In this document: piece after piece, positions 18,718 to 26,355 of the stretch | How the letters are laid out: the number at the start of each line of letters is the position of its first letter | How positions within the stretch are numbered: position 1 is the first letter of the stretch | Assembly (NCBI RefSeq): GCF_002355335.1 | Contig: NZ_AP014946.1 | Coordinates: 2,619,501 to 2,683,500, forward strand | DNA length: 64,000 nucleotides | Origin: Variibacter gotjawalensis | GTDB taxonomy: Bacteria > Pseudomonadota > Alphaproteobacteria > Rhizobiales > Xanthobacteraceae | Direction: 5' to 3' | Position numbers and translations under genes: made by a program | The notes under the pieces: generated by a model | Seen by the model: the letters and a program-made list of their open reading frames with translations, nothing else | Database searches by the model: none | What the model was told of the DNA's origin: nothing

Positions 18718-18834
18718 AGGGTGAGCTAGTCCCGTAAGGGGGCGATTACAAAGTAAAATACAGGCAACACTGTCAACAATTCGTGCGGCCTGCATTCTTC
18801 ACAAATCGGGCAATATCGGTTTATCGTTGTGCAC

Positions 18835-19452
18835 ATGCGAAAGACCCGTCGTCGACGATCGTCAGGTGAGTCCCGCGGATTTCTCGACGGGCAGATGCTC
18901 GTTGCCATGCCCAACATGGAAGACGAGCGCTTTTCCCGCTCCGTTATTTACATTTGTGCGCACTCGGACGAGGGCGCCATGGGCATCATCGTCAACCAGC
19001 TTGCGCCGAATATTGTGTTCCCGGACCTGCTCGTGCAGCTGGACGTGATCCCGGAAGAGAACAAGATCGAGCTTCCGCGCAGCGCCGAGGGCGTGAAGGT
19101 CCTCAAGGGCGGCCCGGTCGAAAGCGGGCGCGGCTTCGTCCTGCATTCGAGCGATTTCTTCCTCGACGACTCGACACTCCCGATCGACACCGACATCTGC
19201 CTGACCGCGACCGTCGACATCCTCAAGGCCATCGCGAACGGCAAGGGTCCGGATAGCGCCGTGCTCGCGCTCGGTTATGCGGGTTGGGGGGCAGGGCAGC
19301 TCGAAGAGGAAATCCAGCACAACGGCTGGCTCCACTGTGCGGCCGACCGCGACCTAATCTTCGGCGCGCACATGGACGACAAATACGAGCGCGCGATGCG
19401 CAAGATTGGCATCCCGCCCGGCATGCTCTCGAGCGAAGCCGGCCACGCGTAA
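18835..19452 (+). CDS. YqgE/AlgH family protein
   Basis: The 205-residue product contains the UPF0301 hallmarks [48 protein letters not shown] and [16 protein letters not shown]. It is soluble; in other bacteria the family is linked to alginate regulation or has unknown function. ATG 18835 is used; a GTG two codons upstream is equally possible and no good ribosome binding site decides. Both this gene and the divergent DsbD-like gene read out of the 117-base gap. Confidence 0.92.
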   Translation: MRKTRRRRSSGESRGFLDGQMLVAMPNMEDERFSRSVIYICAHSDEGAMGIIVNQLAPNIVFPDLLVQLDVIPEENKIELPRSAEGVKVLKGGPVESGRGFVLHSSDFFLDDSTLPIDTDICLTATVDILKAIANGKGPDSAVLALGYAGWGAGQLEEEIQHNGWLHCAADRDLIFGAHMDDKYERAMRKIGIPPGMLSSEAGHA

Positions 19453-19463
19453 CGTCGTCCAAT

Positions 19464-19573
19464 CCTCATCCTGAGGAGCACATGGTTGGCGAAGCCACCC
19501 ATGTGCGTCTCGAAGGATCGAGGCCGCCCATCCTTCGAGACGGATCGCTTCGCTCTCCTCCTCAGGATGAGGG
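19464..19573. repeat. CTCATCCTGAGGAG long inverted repeat
   Basis: CCTCATCCTGAGGAG at 19464-19478 faces CTCCTCCTCAGGATGAGG at 19555-19572, with a second nested inverted pair CGTCTCGAAGGAT and ATCCTTCGAGACG inside. The whole 110-base element can fold as one long hairpin. Similar elements are abundant in Bradyrhizobium and Rhodopseudomonas chromosomes. It sits between converging yqgE and the GGDEF-EAL gene. Confidence 0.85.
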
Positions 19574-19601
19574 CGGAGAGACGTCCGGTTTTTCGCAGCG
19601 C

Positions 19602-22490
19602 TTATCGCGCCGGCTCGTAATGGTGCGCGGTCAGGAACGACGTCGCTTCCGCCGCCGTCATTGGGTCACCAAACGCATAGCCTTGCGCGTATTCGCAGCC
19701 GAGCTGGAACAGCTCCTGCGCGTCGGCATCCGTCTCCGCACCTTCCGCAACGACTTCCATGCCGAGGTCGTGCGCGAGGTTGATGATCGACCGCAGAATG
19801 ACCGGTCGCTTCCCTTTGCTCGACGCGCGCACGAAAGACTGATCGATCTTGATCGTGTCGAACGGGAAGCGCTGCAGGTAGGCGAGCGACGAATGGCCGG
19901 TGCCGAAATCGTCGAGCGATAGGCCGGCGCCGAGTTCGCTCAAGCGATGCAGCATCTGCGCGGCATGCTCGGGATTTTCCATCATCAGCGACTCGGTGAT
20001 CTCGAGCTTCAGCGTTCCGCGTGCCGGCGCCGTCTTGGCAAGCACCGCGCGGACATCCTGGATGAGATCGGTGCGCAGAAGCTGGCGCGACGAAACGTTG
20101 ACGCTGCAGAAGATCGGTTCCGGCGAGCGCATCGCGCGCTGCCAATCGGCGAGCTGCTTCGCGGTGCGCTCGAGCGCGAACAGCCCGAGTTCCACGATGA
20201 GGCCGGTCTCTTCCGCGATGGTGATGAATTCGTTCGGCGGCAGGCGCCCCATCTTCGGATGATGCCAGCGCATCAATGACTCGAAACCGGCAATCGACCG
20301 ATCTTCGAGCCGGATGATCGGCTGATACACCATCGAGATTTCGTCGCGGGAGAGCGCGCGGCGGAGTTCTGTCTCCAACGTCAGACGGTCGCTCTTGCGT
20401 GCGCGCATCGCAGCCTTGAAGACCTCGATGCGGTCGCCGCCCATGCGTTTTGCATGGAACATCGCAAGCTCGGCATCCTTCAGGAATTCATCGCGTTCGT
20501 TGCTGTCGTCGCCGAGCAGCGAAATGCCGATCGATGCGGTGAGCAGGATCTCGCGGTCGTTGAAGACGATCGGCGTGCGCAACGCCTGGCGGATCGCTTC
20601 GGCGAAGCCCGTGATCTTTTCTTGTTGTCGCTCAGACAACAGCAACACGCTGAACGTATCGCCGCCGATGCGGGCAAGCGTGTCTTGCGGCTTGAGCAGG
20701 CGGCCCATGCGGCGCGCCAGCGTCAGCAGGATCGAGTCGCCGACTGCGATGCCGACTGAGTCGTTCACCTGCTTGAAGCGGTCGATGTTGATGACCAGCA
20801 CGGTCGGCCGCAGCTGCGAGTCGCCGCGCGCGAACGAGAGCGCCGCATTCATGCGATCGAGGAACAGCTCGCGGTTCGGCAAGCCCGTGAGGTTGTCGTG
20901 CACCGCGTCGTGCAGCAGGCGCTCCGACGCGTTCTTGAATTCGGTGACGTCGGTGAGCGTGCCGACAAGGCGGACGATCTCGCCGTCCGAGCCGACGACG
21001 GGCCGCGCCTTCAGCGTGAACCAGAGATAGTGACCGTCCGCGGTGCGCAGACGGAAGTCCTGCGTCAGCCTGCCGCGCCGCTGTTCGAGCAAGCCATCGA
21101 GGGCTGAGCGGAAACGATCGCGGTCCTGCGGGTGGAGAACTTCGAGCCACTTGGTGGCCGAGCCTTCAAGCGTGCCGCGCTTCAGGCCCAAGAGATGCTC
21201 GGTCTCTTGGCTAGTGAAAACCTGGTCGGCCGTCACGTCCCAGTCCCAGATCATGTCGCCGGAGGCGGCGAGGGCGAGCGCGCGGCGCTCGACGTCCGAC
21301 ACGATCGCGTTGCCGCCGCCGCCCGCGAAGGCGTGCTGCATCACCGTGAAGCCGATCAGCATGATGATGAGAACGAGGCCGCCCATCAGCGCAGCGCCGA
21401 CGATGTCGTTCGTCACGATGCCGGTGACCGCGAGGCCTGCTGCGAAAACCCAGAGCAGCAGCAACAGCCACGTCGGAATCAGCAGCACGGCGCGATCGAA
21501 GTGATGCGCCGCGAGATAGACGATGAGCGCGAAGCCGATCACCGCGACGGTCGCCAGCGAGATACGCGCGATGCCGGACGCGAACGGCGGATCGTAGACG
21601 GCGAGCGCGACCAGCGCCGTGAGGAAGAGCAGCCAGCCGCCCGTGATGTGCACGTAGCGCACATGCCAGCGATTGAGATTGAGATACGCGAACAGGAACA
21701 CCAGCAGCGTCGCCGCAAGGATCGCCTCGCCGCCCGCGCGCCAAATGCGCTCGGTGTTGGTCGAGAGATCGAAGACCTTGCCCCAGAAGCCGAAGTCGAT
21801 GCCGATATAGGCGAGCACCGCCCAGCTCAGCGCCGCGGCCGCCGGGAACATCACGCTGCCTTTGACGACGAACAGGATCGTCAGGAACAGCGCAAGCAAG
21901 CCCGCGATGCCGATGACGATGCCGTAGTAGAGCGTGAAGCTGTTGATCTTGTCCTTGTAGGCGTCCGGCTCCCACAAATAGAGCTGCGGCAGATGATCGC
22001 CGCGCAGCTCGACGACGAACGTGATCACCGTGCCGGGATCGAGCGTGAGCCGGTAGATGTCCGCGATGTTCGAGTCTTGTTTCTCGGGACGATCACCAGC
22101 GGACGGCGTCACCGTCACGGTGCGCGATTGTCCGAGGTCGGGCCAGATGATGCCGGAGCCGACCATGCGATAGTGAGGCGCGACCAGCAGGCGATCGACT
22201 TGCTCGTCGCCGTTATTGGCGAGCGCGAAGACGACCCAGTTCGTGCCGCCTTCACGTGCGCGCACTTCGATGCGGCGCGCGATGCCGTCGGCGCCCGGCG
22301 CGGTCGAAACTTGGATGCGGTCGGTTTCGGTTTTCTGGCGTTCGACGGCGTCGGTGAGATCGATCGCGGCAGCATCGACCTGGACATTGATCGCGTCGGC
22401 AGCGCGCGCGGAAGCGCAGGCCGCAACACCGATCATCACCGCAAACAACACCGCGGTCGCCAGAGACGAAGCCGTACGCCAAAGTCGCAA
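19602..22490 (-). CDS. Membrane PAS-GGDEF-EAL protein (c-di-GMP turnover)
   Basis: The 962-residue sensor has a signal peptide, a periplasmic beta-rich domain of about 150 residues, then seven to eight membrane helices (about 190-400; 7TMR-DISM-like order), a PAS domain (about 410-530), a GGDEF domain and an EAL domain. The GGDEF site reads GGDTF near residue 607, so the Glu needed for cyclase activity is Thr. The EAL motif reads ESL, but ITES, DDFGTGHSSL near 860, KIDQSF and AEGAET are intact, so a phosphodiesterase is more likely than a cyclase. TTG 22490 was chosen because GGGAG precedes it by 8 bases; TTG 22550 would add 20 residues without a good site. Confidence 0.92.
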   Translation of the reverse strand: MRLWRTASSLATAVLFAVMIGVAACASARAADAINVQVDAAAIDLTDAVERQKTETDRIQVSTAPGADGIARRIEVRAREGGTNWVVFALANNGDEQVDRLLVAPHYRMVGSGIIWPDLGQSRTVTVTPSAGDRPEKQDSNIADIYRLTLDPGTVITFVVELRGDHLPQLYLWEPDAYKDKINSFTLYYGIVIGIAGLLALFLTILFVVKGSVMFPAAAALSWAVLAYIGIDFGFWGKVFDLSTNTERIWRAGGEAILAATLLVFLFAYLNLNRWHVRYVHITGGWLLFLTALVALAVYDPPFASGIARISLATVAVIGFALIVYLAAHHFDRAVLLIPTWLLLLLWVFAAGLAVTGIVTNDIVGAALMGGLVLIIMLIGFTVMQHAFAGGGGNAIVSDVERRALALAASGDMIWDWDVTADQVFTSQETEHLLGLKRGTLEGSATKWLEVLHPQDRDRFRSALDGLLEQRRGRLTQDFRLRTADGHYLWFTLKARPVVGSDGEIVRLVGTLTDVTEFKNASERLLHDAVHDNLTGLPNRELFLDRMNAALSFARGDSQLRPTVLVINIDRFKQVNDSVGIAVGDSILLTLARRMGRLLKPQDTLARIGGDTFSVLLLSERQQEKITGFAEAIRQALRTPIVFNDREILLTASIGISLLGDDSNERDEFLKDAELAMFHAKRMGGDRIEVFKAAMRARKSDRLTLETELRRALSRDEISMVYQPIIRLEDRSIAGFESLMRWHHPKMGRLPPNEFITIAEETGLIVELGLFALERTAKQLADWQRAMRSPEPIFCSVNVSSRQLLRTDLIQDVRAVLAKTAPARGTLKLEITESLMMENPEHAAQMLHRLSELGAGLSLDDFGTGHSSLAYLQRFPFDTIKIDQSFVRASSKGKRPVILRSIINLAHDLGMEVVAEGAETDADAQELFQLGCEYAQGYAFGDPMTAAEATSFLTAHHYEPAR

Positions 22491-22693
22491 CCAAGAAACT
22501 CCCAGGCTTCGATCCTCACCAATTGGGAATCGGACGAGCCGCCAAAACAATCGCTGAGGAATACCGTAGAGATGCCGCGTTTACGAGCATTTTGCTCCGA
22601 AATGCCCGTTCACTCAGGTACCAAGATTCCGGCCGTCCGGCGAGTTAGGCCGGACAAACCAGGATCAGGTTGCGGCAAAACTGGGGCGAGAGG

Positions 22694-23695
22694 CTACTCG
22701 ACTTCCAGCATGATCTTGCCGATGTGGGCGCTCGAATCCATCAGCGCATGCGCCTCAGAGGTTTTTGCCAACGGGAAGGTCTTGAAGATCACCGGCTTTA
22801 CTTTGCCGGCCTCGATCAAAGGCCAAATCTTCTCTTCGACCGAACGTGCGATCGCGGCCTTCTCGTGGATCGGGCGAGGGCGCAATGTCGAACCCGTGTG
22901 CGTGAGGCGCTTCACCATCAGTCGCGTGAAAATGACCGTCGCTTTCGGGCCGCCGAGGAAGGCGATCTGCACGATGCGGCCGTCCATCGCGGCGGCTTCG
23001 TAATTGCGCTCGATATACTCACCGCCGACCATGTCGATGATGACGTTCGCGCCTTTCTTCTCGGTCGCCTTCTTCGTCTCCTCGACGAAGTCCTGCGTCT
23101 TGTAATTGATCGCAACGTCAGCACCGAGCTTCACGCACGCATCGCATTTGTCGTCCGAGCCCGCTGTCGCGATTACGCGCGCGCCGAATGCTTTCGCGAG
23201 CTGGATCGCCGTCGTCCCGATGCCGGATGTGCCGCCGTGGATCAGTAGCGTCTCGCCGGCTTTGAGGCCCGCGCGATCGAACAGGTTCGACCACACCGTG
23301 AAGAACGTCTCGGGCAGGGCCGCCGCTTCGACCATCGAAAGACCTTTGGGGATCGGCAAAGCGTGATCCGCATAGGCCGCGCAGTATTCGCCGTAGCCGC
23401 CGCCATGGACGAGCGCCGTGATCTTGTCGCCGACCTTCCAGCGCTTCACGTTCGGGCCGAGCGCGACGACCGTACCGGCGATCTCAAGGCCCGGAATGTC
23501 CGGTGCGCCCGGCGGCGGTGGATATGCGCCGATGCGCTGTTGAACGTCCGGGCGATTGACGCCGGCCGCCGCGACTTTCACCAGCACCTCGCCATCCTTT
23601 GGCGCCGGCACCGGCCGCTTCTGCGGAACCAGAACCTCGGGACCGCCGGGCTGGCTGATGCCGATCGCAGTCATCTCGGCGGGAACGTTCGCCAT
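22694..23695 (-). CDS. NAD(P)H-quinone oxidoreductase, PIG3-type zinc-free MDR
   Basis: The 333-residue protein is a medium-chain dehydrogenase/reductase of the quinone oxidoreductase group. Visible features are VAAAGVNRPDVQQRIGAYPPPPGAPDIPGLEIAG, the coenzyme loop GGTSGIGTTAIQLAKAFGARVIATAG and DMVGGEYIERN. The zinc ligands of alcohol dehydrogenases are missing. It reduces quinones with NADPH; such enzymes protect against reactive carbonyls. It follows the ACP-like membrane protein gene on the same strand after 60 bases. Confidence 0.92.
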   Translation of the reverse strand: MANVPAEMTAIGISQPGGPEVLVPQKRPVPAPKDGEVLVKVAAAGVNRPDVQQRIGAYPPPPGAPDIPGLEIAGTVVALGPNVKRWKVGDKITALVHGGGYGEYCAAYADHALPIPKGLSMVEAAALPETFFTVWSNLFDRAGLKAGETLLIHGGTSGIGTTAIQLAKAFGARVIATAGSDDKCDACVKLGADVAINYKTQDFVEETKKATEKKGANVIIDMVGGEYIERNYEAAAMDGRIVQIAFLGGPKATVIFTRLMVKRLTHTGSTLRPRPIHEKAAIARSVEEKIWPLIEAGKVKPVIFKTFPLAKTSEAHALMDSSAHIGKIMLEVE

Positions 23696-23755
23696 CGGAA
23701 GAACTCCACGGAAGGGAAAGGGGAGGAGGGGTTGTACGCAACCTCCGGGAGGCCG

Positions 23756-24421
23756 TCAAAGCAGCCGCGTCGCCGGCGTTATAGTGCCGTGAGTTCCGGT
23801 TTCTGCTTTCAAAACCCTAACTAACGCATCTCGCAAAGCCGTTTCGTCGGCAGGGCTCGGCCGTGCCAGCGAAGCCGCGTTCAAAGCCGCGAGCTCGCGG
23901 GAAAAATCACCTAGCGTTGCATCGGGCAATTGGCGCTCGTCCGCGTACATCAAACCGACGCCGGCGATGAAGGAGACGAAGCCGAGCCACTTTGGCATCG
24001 CGATGATCAGCGGCGCGATCATTAGAATCGCGCCGGCAAGAATGAGGGCCAATCCGACATTGCCCATGCGGGAAAAATGAAAGCCCGGAACGTTGAGCCC
24101 AGTCTGCCGCTCGAGCAATGCGTGAAACTTGTACGCCGGCATCTCGATAAGATCGGAGAGCCGCGCGTCCGCGACGATTTCATTCGCGGCTGCGTATCCG
24201 GACAGCACGTTGCGCACGCGTTGATACGCGATGGATGTCGCATGCGCGCCGGTCGCAAACACTTTCGCGCGCACGACGTCGAACATTTGGCCAACTGTAC
24301 TGAACGACTGTAATTCGATGTCGGAAAAGCGGATAGCAAAAGTGCGCTCGACAGCGAGGATAGCCTCGCCGCTCAGCGCCAAGTTCTCCACCTGAGATTT
24401 TGCAGGAACGCTTGAATTCAT
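23756..24421 (-). CDS. Membrane protein with ACP-like N-terminal segment
   Basis: I do not recognise this 221-residue protein as a whole. Residues about 14-50 (GEAILAVERTFAIRF, then STVGQMFDVV) align with helices II and III of acyl carrier proteins. The part carrying the DSL phosphopantetheine serine is missing or unrecognisable, so it should not carry an acyl chain. Two adjacent membrane helices follow at about 130-175 (VGLALILAGAILMIAPLIIA, WLGFVSFIAGVGLMY), then a soluble Ala-rich tail. ATG 24421 gives this compact layout. The start faces the divergent DUF1192 gene 35 bases away. Confidence 0.68.
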   Translation of the reverse strand: MNSSVPAKSQVENLALSGEAILAVERTFAIRFSDIELQSFSTVGQMFDVVRAKVFATGAHATSIAYQRVRNVLSGYAAANEIVADARLSDLIEMPAYKFHALLERQTGLNVPGFHFSRMGNVGLALILAGAILMIAPLIIAMPKWLGFVSFIAGVGLMYADERQLPDATLGDFSRELAALNAASLARPSPADETALRDALVRVLKAETGTHGTITPATRLL

Positions 24422-24456
24422 GTTTGATCGCGAGAGATATGCACGCGGAGGATGCG

Positions 24457-24642
24457 ATGGAAGACGACGATAAGCCGAAGAAGAAAGTGTCGCACGAGAT
24501 CGGCCAGGATCTCGCATTGTTGTCTGTGTCCGAACTCGAAGCGCGCATCCTTTTGTTGCGTGAAGAAATATCTCGACTTGAAGTTGCGGTGAAGAGCAAG
24601 AGCGCGTCGCGCGACGCAGCGAATGCGTTCTTCAAGACGTAA
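24457..24642 (+). CDS. DUF1192 small protein
   Basis: The 61-residue product is acidic then basic at the N-terminus (MEDDDKPKKK), followed by a coiled-coil-like core, LLSVSELEARILLLREEISRLE, that is diagnostic for DUF1192. The family is confined to alphaproteobacteria and its function is unknown. The ATG at 24457 is preceded by GGAGG at 24447-24451, which decides it over ATG 24439. Confidence 0.87.
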   Translation: MEDDDKPKKKVSHEIGQDLALLSVSELEARILLLREEISRLEVAVKSKSASRDAANAFFKT

Positions 24643-24773
24643 GAATTTTTTGGTGATGCGCAACGCGATCGTGCTTTTCGTGGTCGCTTTTAAGACTCTC
24701 GAAAAACTTCGCGTGTTACTTCGCGAGTGTTCTCGACTTTGCCTTTTTATTTTTATTTCAGAGGTTATTTCCA

Positions 24774-24935
24774 ATGACGATTTTCAAGAATTTCCTGCGT
24801 GATGAATCTGGCGCCACCGCAATTGAATACGGTCTCATCGCGGCGCTGATCTCGGTGGTAGTCATCACTGTGCTTGGCACGATTGGCGAGCGGATTAACC
24901 TGAAATTCGGTTCTATCGCCGCCTCGTTAGAATAG
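24774..24935 (+). CDS. flp: Flp-type IVb pilin
   Basis: This short gene encodes 53 residues: MTIFKNFLRDESGATAIEYG followed by a hydrophobic helix LIAALISVVVITVLGTIG and a short polar tail. The conserved Gly-Ala-Thr-Ala-Ile-Glu-Tyr-Gly motif is the signature of Flp/Fap pilins of the Tad system. GAGG at 24761-24764 is a plausible ribosome site, and a strong intrinsic terminator follows at 24973. No tadA, cpa or rcp genes are nearby, so assembly genes must be elsewhere or the pilin is orphaned. Confidence 0.92.
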   Translation: MTIFKNFLRDESGATAIEYGLIAALISVVVITVLGTIGERINLKFGSIAASLE

Positions 24936-24972
24936 CCTTCCGCGATGTCCTTCGGGTCAGATCGAAAAGACC

Positions 24973-24999
24973 AAACGCCGCCTCATCGGGCGGCGTTTT
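24973..24999 (+). terminator. Intrinsic terminator after flp
   Basis: A perfect 10-bp stem AAACGCCGCC (24973-24982) / GGCGGCGTTT (24989-24998) with a 6-base loop ends in TTTT. It is 37 bases after the pilin stop and should end a monocistronic flp transcript. Confidence 0.88.
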
Positions 25000-25018
25000 G
25001 CTTTCGCGAGAATAGTAA

Positions 25019-25142
25019 CCACTCGTTAAGCTTTCCGGGTCATTACTAAGCATGTCCAGATTCTGGACGCGAGTGGCTCCTGTCCACTCTGTTTGACGCC
25101 TCCCTGTTATCAACTTGAGCCGCCTCTGGCGGCTCTTTTTTT
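25019..25142 (+). ncRNA. Candidate structured small RNA or leader
   Basis: The gap 24936-25311 has no gene. Between the flp terminator and a second strong terminator is a segment with two mutually exclusive pairings: CCACTCG (25019-25025) with CGAGTGG (25070-25076), or GAGTGG (25071-25076) with CCACTC (25084-25089). A perfect GTCCAG-ATT-CTGGAC hairpin (25054-25068) sits inside, and the terminator at 25117-25142 closes it. This is the layout of an independent small RNA or an attenuator. No known family is recognised and no clear promoter is seen. Confidence 0.45.
25117..25142 (+). terminator. Strong intrinsic terminator without an upstream gene
   Basis: GAGCCGCC (25117-25124) and GGCGGCTC (25128-25135) form a perfect 8-bp stem with a 3-base loop, followed by seven Ts (25136-25142). 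Because flp already has its own terminator, this one implies a separate transcript starting between 25000 and 25117. Confidence 0.9.
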
Positions 25143-25311
25143 GTCCCGTTTCGAGCCAAACCGTGCTGGTACGCGCCTTGCTGCAGTGGATAGCGCGGAT
25201 ATCGCACCGTCCGCACCGGGCTTTGGGACTGATTTCGAAAACCCCGCTGGACAGGTTAGGGCCGGTCCGGCAGCATCAATTTTCAAGAGTGCGGGCGTGA
25301 GGCATTAACCA

Positions 25312-25821
25312 ATGGCAGAGCTCTCCGAAGGGCTGCAACCGGTTCGGTTGACGGATCGGCTGTCGAATTCTCCGGCATTTACGGCGCTGTTTCGCGAAGG
25401 CATGAGCCTGGTCGAAGAGACCGCCGCGTATCTGGACGGGGACGGGCGCCGCGAGGCGAAAGGCCTCGAACGTGCCGCTGCGCTCGCCTACGCCACCGAA
25501 AGCATGCGTTTGACGACCCGGCTGATGCAGGTCGCGTCCTGGCTGTTGCTGCACCGCGCCGTCAACGAGGGCGAGATGTCGCTCACCCAGGCCGAGCGCG
25601 AGCGCCACAAGGTCAATATCGTCGTCGATCGCCGCGACTCCGACAGCGAATCCCACTTGCCGGAGCGGCTGCGCGAACTCATCGAAGGCTCGTTCCGCGT
25701 TCAGCAGCGCGTCCGCCATCTCGATAGCGGCCTCCGCCGGGGCAGTGACGTGATCGCGGCCGAGAACGACAATCCGGTCGGCCGGCAGCAGAATCTGCTC
25801 AGCGCCGCCTTCGGCCGCTGA
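25312..25821 (+). CDS. rcdA: DUF1465 / RcdA-like protease adaptor
   Basis: The 169-residue helical protein has the conserved core FREGMSLVEETAAYLDG, ALAYATESMRLTTRLMQVASWLLLHRAVNEGEM. This matches DUF1465, the family that includes Caulobacter RcdA, an adaptor that with CpdR helps ClpXP degrade CtrA. The C-terminal 70 residues are polar and less conserved. With TrcR at 14 kb it is a second cell-cycle protein in the window. The RcdA name rests on my memory of the family equivalence. It converges with rpmE over a shared terminator. Confidence 0.82.
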   Translation: MAELSEGLQPVRLTDRLSNSPAFTALFREGMSLVEETAAYLDGDGRREAKGLERAAALAYATESMRLTTRLMQVASWLLLHRAVNEGEMSLTQAERERHKVNIVVDRRDSDSESHLPERLRELIEGSFRVQQRVRHLDSGLRRGSDVIAAENDNPVGRQQNLLSAAFGR

Positions 25822-25841
25822 TCTGCAGCTCTTAGCCAACA

Positions 25842-25871
25842 AAAAAGCGCCCGATCACTCGGGCGCTTTTT
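25842..25871. terminator. Bidirectional terminator between rcdA and rpmE
   Basis: A perfect 13-bp stem AAAAAGCGCCCGA (25842-25854) / TCGGGCGCTTTTT (25859-25871) with loop TCAC. The A-tract and T-tract make it work on both strands, ending rcdA (+) and rpmE (-). Confidence 0.93.
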
Positions 25872-25897
25872 GATTCGTTCGCAATGCCTTGCGGCGA

Positions 25898-26119
25898 TTA
25901 CTTACCCAAACCACCGAACTTCTTCTGGAAGCGCGAGAGGCGGCCGCCGCGGTCGAGCAGCTGTGCCGTACCGCCGGTCCAGGCCGGGTGCGACTTTGGG
26001 TCGATGTCGAGGTTCAGCGTATCGCCGGGCTTGCCCCAGGTCGTACGCGTTTCGAACTCGGTACCGTCGGTCATGACGACCTTGACGGTGTGATACGCCG
26101 GGTGAATGTCTGCCTTCAT
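25898..26119 (-). CDS. rpmE: 50S ribosomal protein L31
   Basis: The 73-residue protein starts [29 protein letters not shown] and contains [18 protein letters not shown] and a basic end ([17 protein letters not shown]). There is no CxxC zinc-ligand set, so it is a C-minus form, as is normal in this bacterial group. It is monocistronic, ends at the bidirectional terminator, and has AAAGG before ATG 26119. Confidence 0.97.
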   Translation of the reverse strand: MKADIHPAYHTVKVVMTDGTEFETRTTWGKPGDTLNLDIDPKSHPAWTGGTAQLLDRGGRLSRFQKKFGGLGK

Positions 26120-26355
26120 TGTTTCGCCTTTCCGCGCGTTCGGCCGATGCGCCGCCGCAGCGTGACAAATCGTCGATCGAGAGATTTCGCGGCTCTATAC
26201 ATGACGCTCCGGGCCGGCACAAGGCATAGATTGGCCGCCAAACAGGCTTTGAACTCTTCCATTTTGCGCATCAAGCCGCTGCGCATCTTCAATTATTGGG
26301 TGATGCGGCGATTTCGGCCTGCACTTGTCGGCCCCCGTGTTCTATGAAGGCGGCA

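Noticed and set aside
21132-23003. Long plus-strand open frame (623 codons) opposite the GGDEF-EAL and quinone oxidoreductase genes
   Set aside because: It is Arg/Asp/Glu/His-rich antisense sequence with no motif, and covers two genes with clear catalytic motifs.
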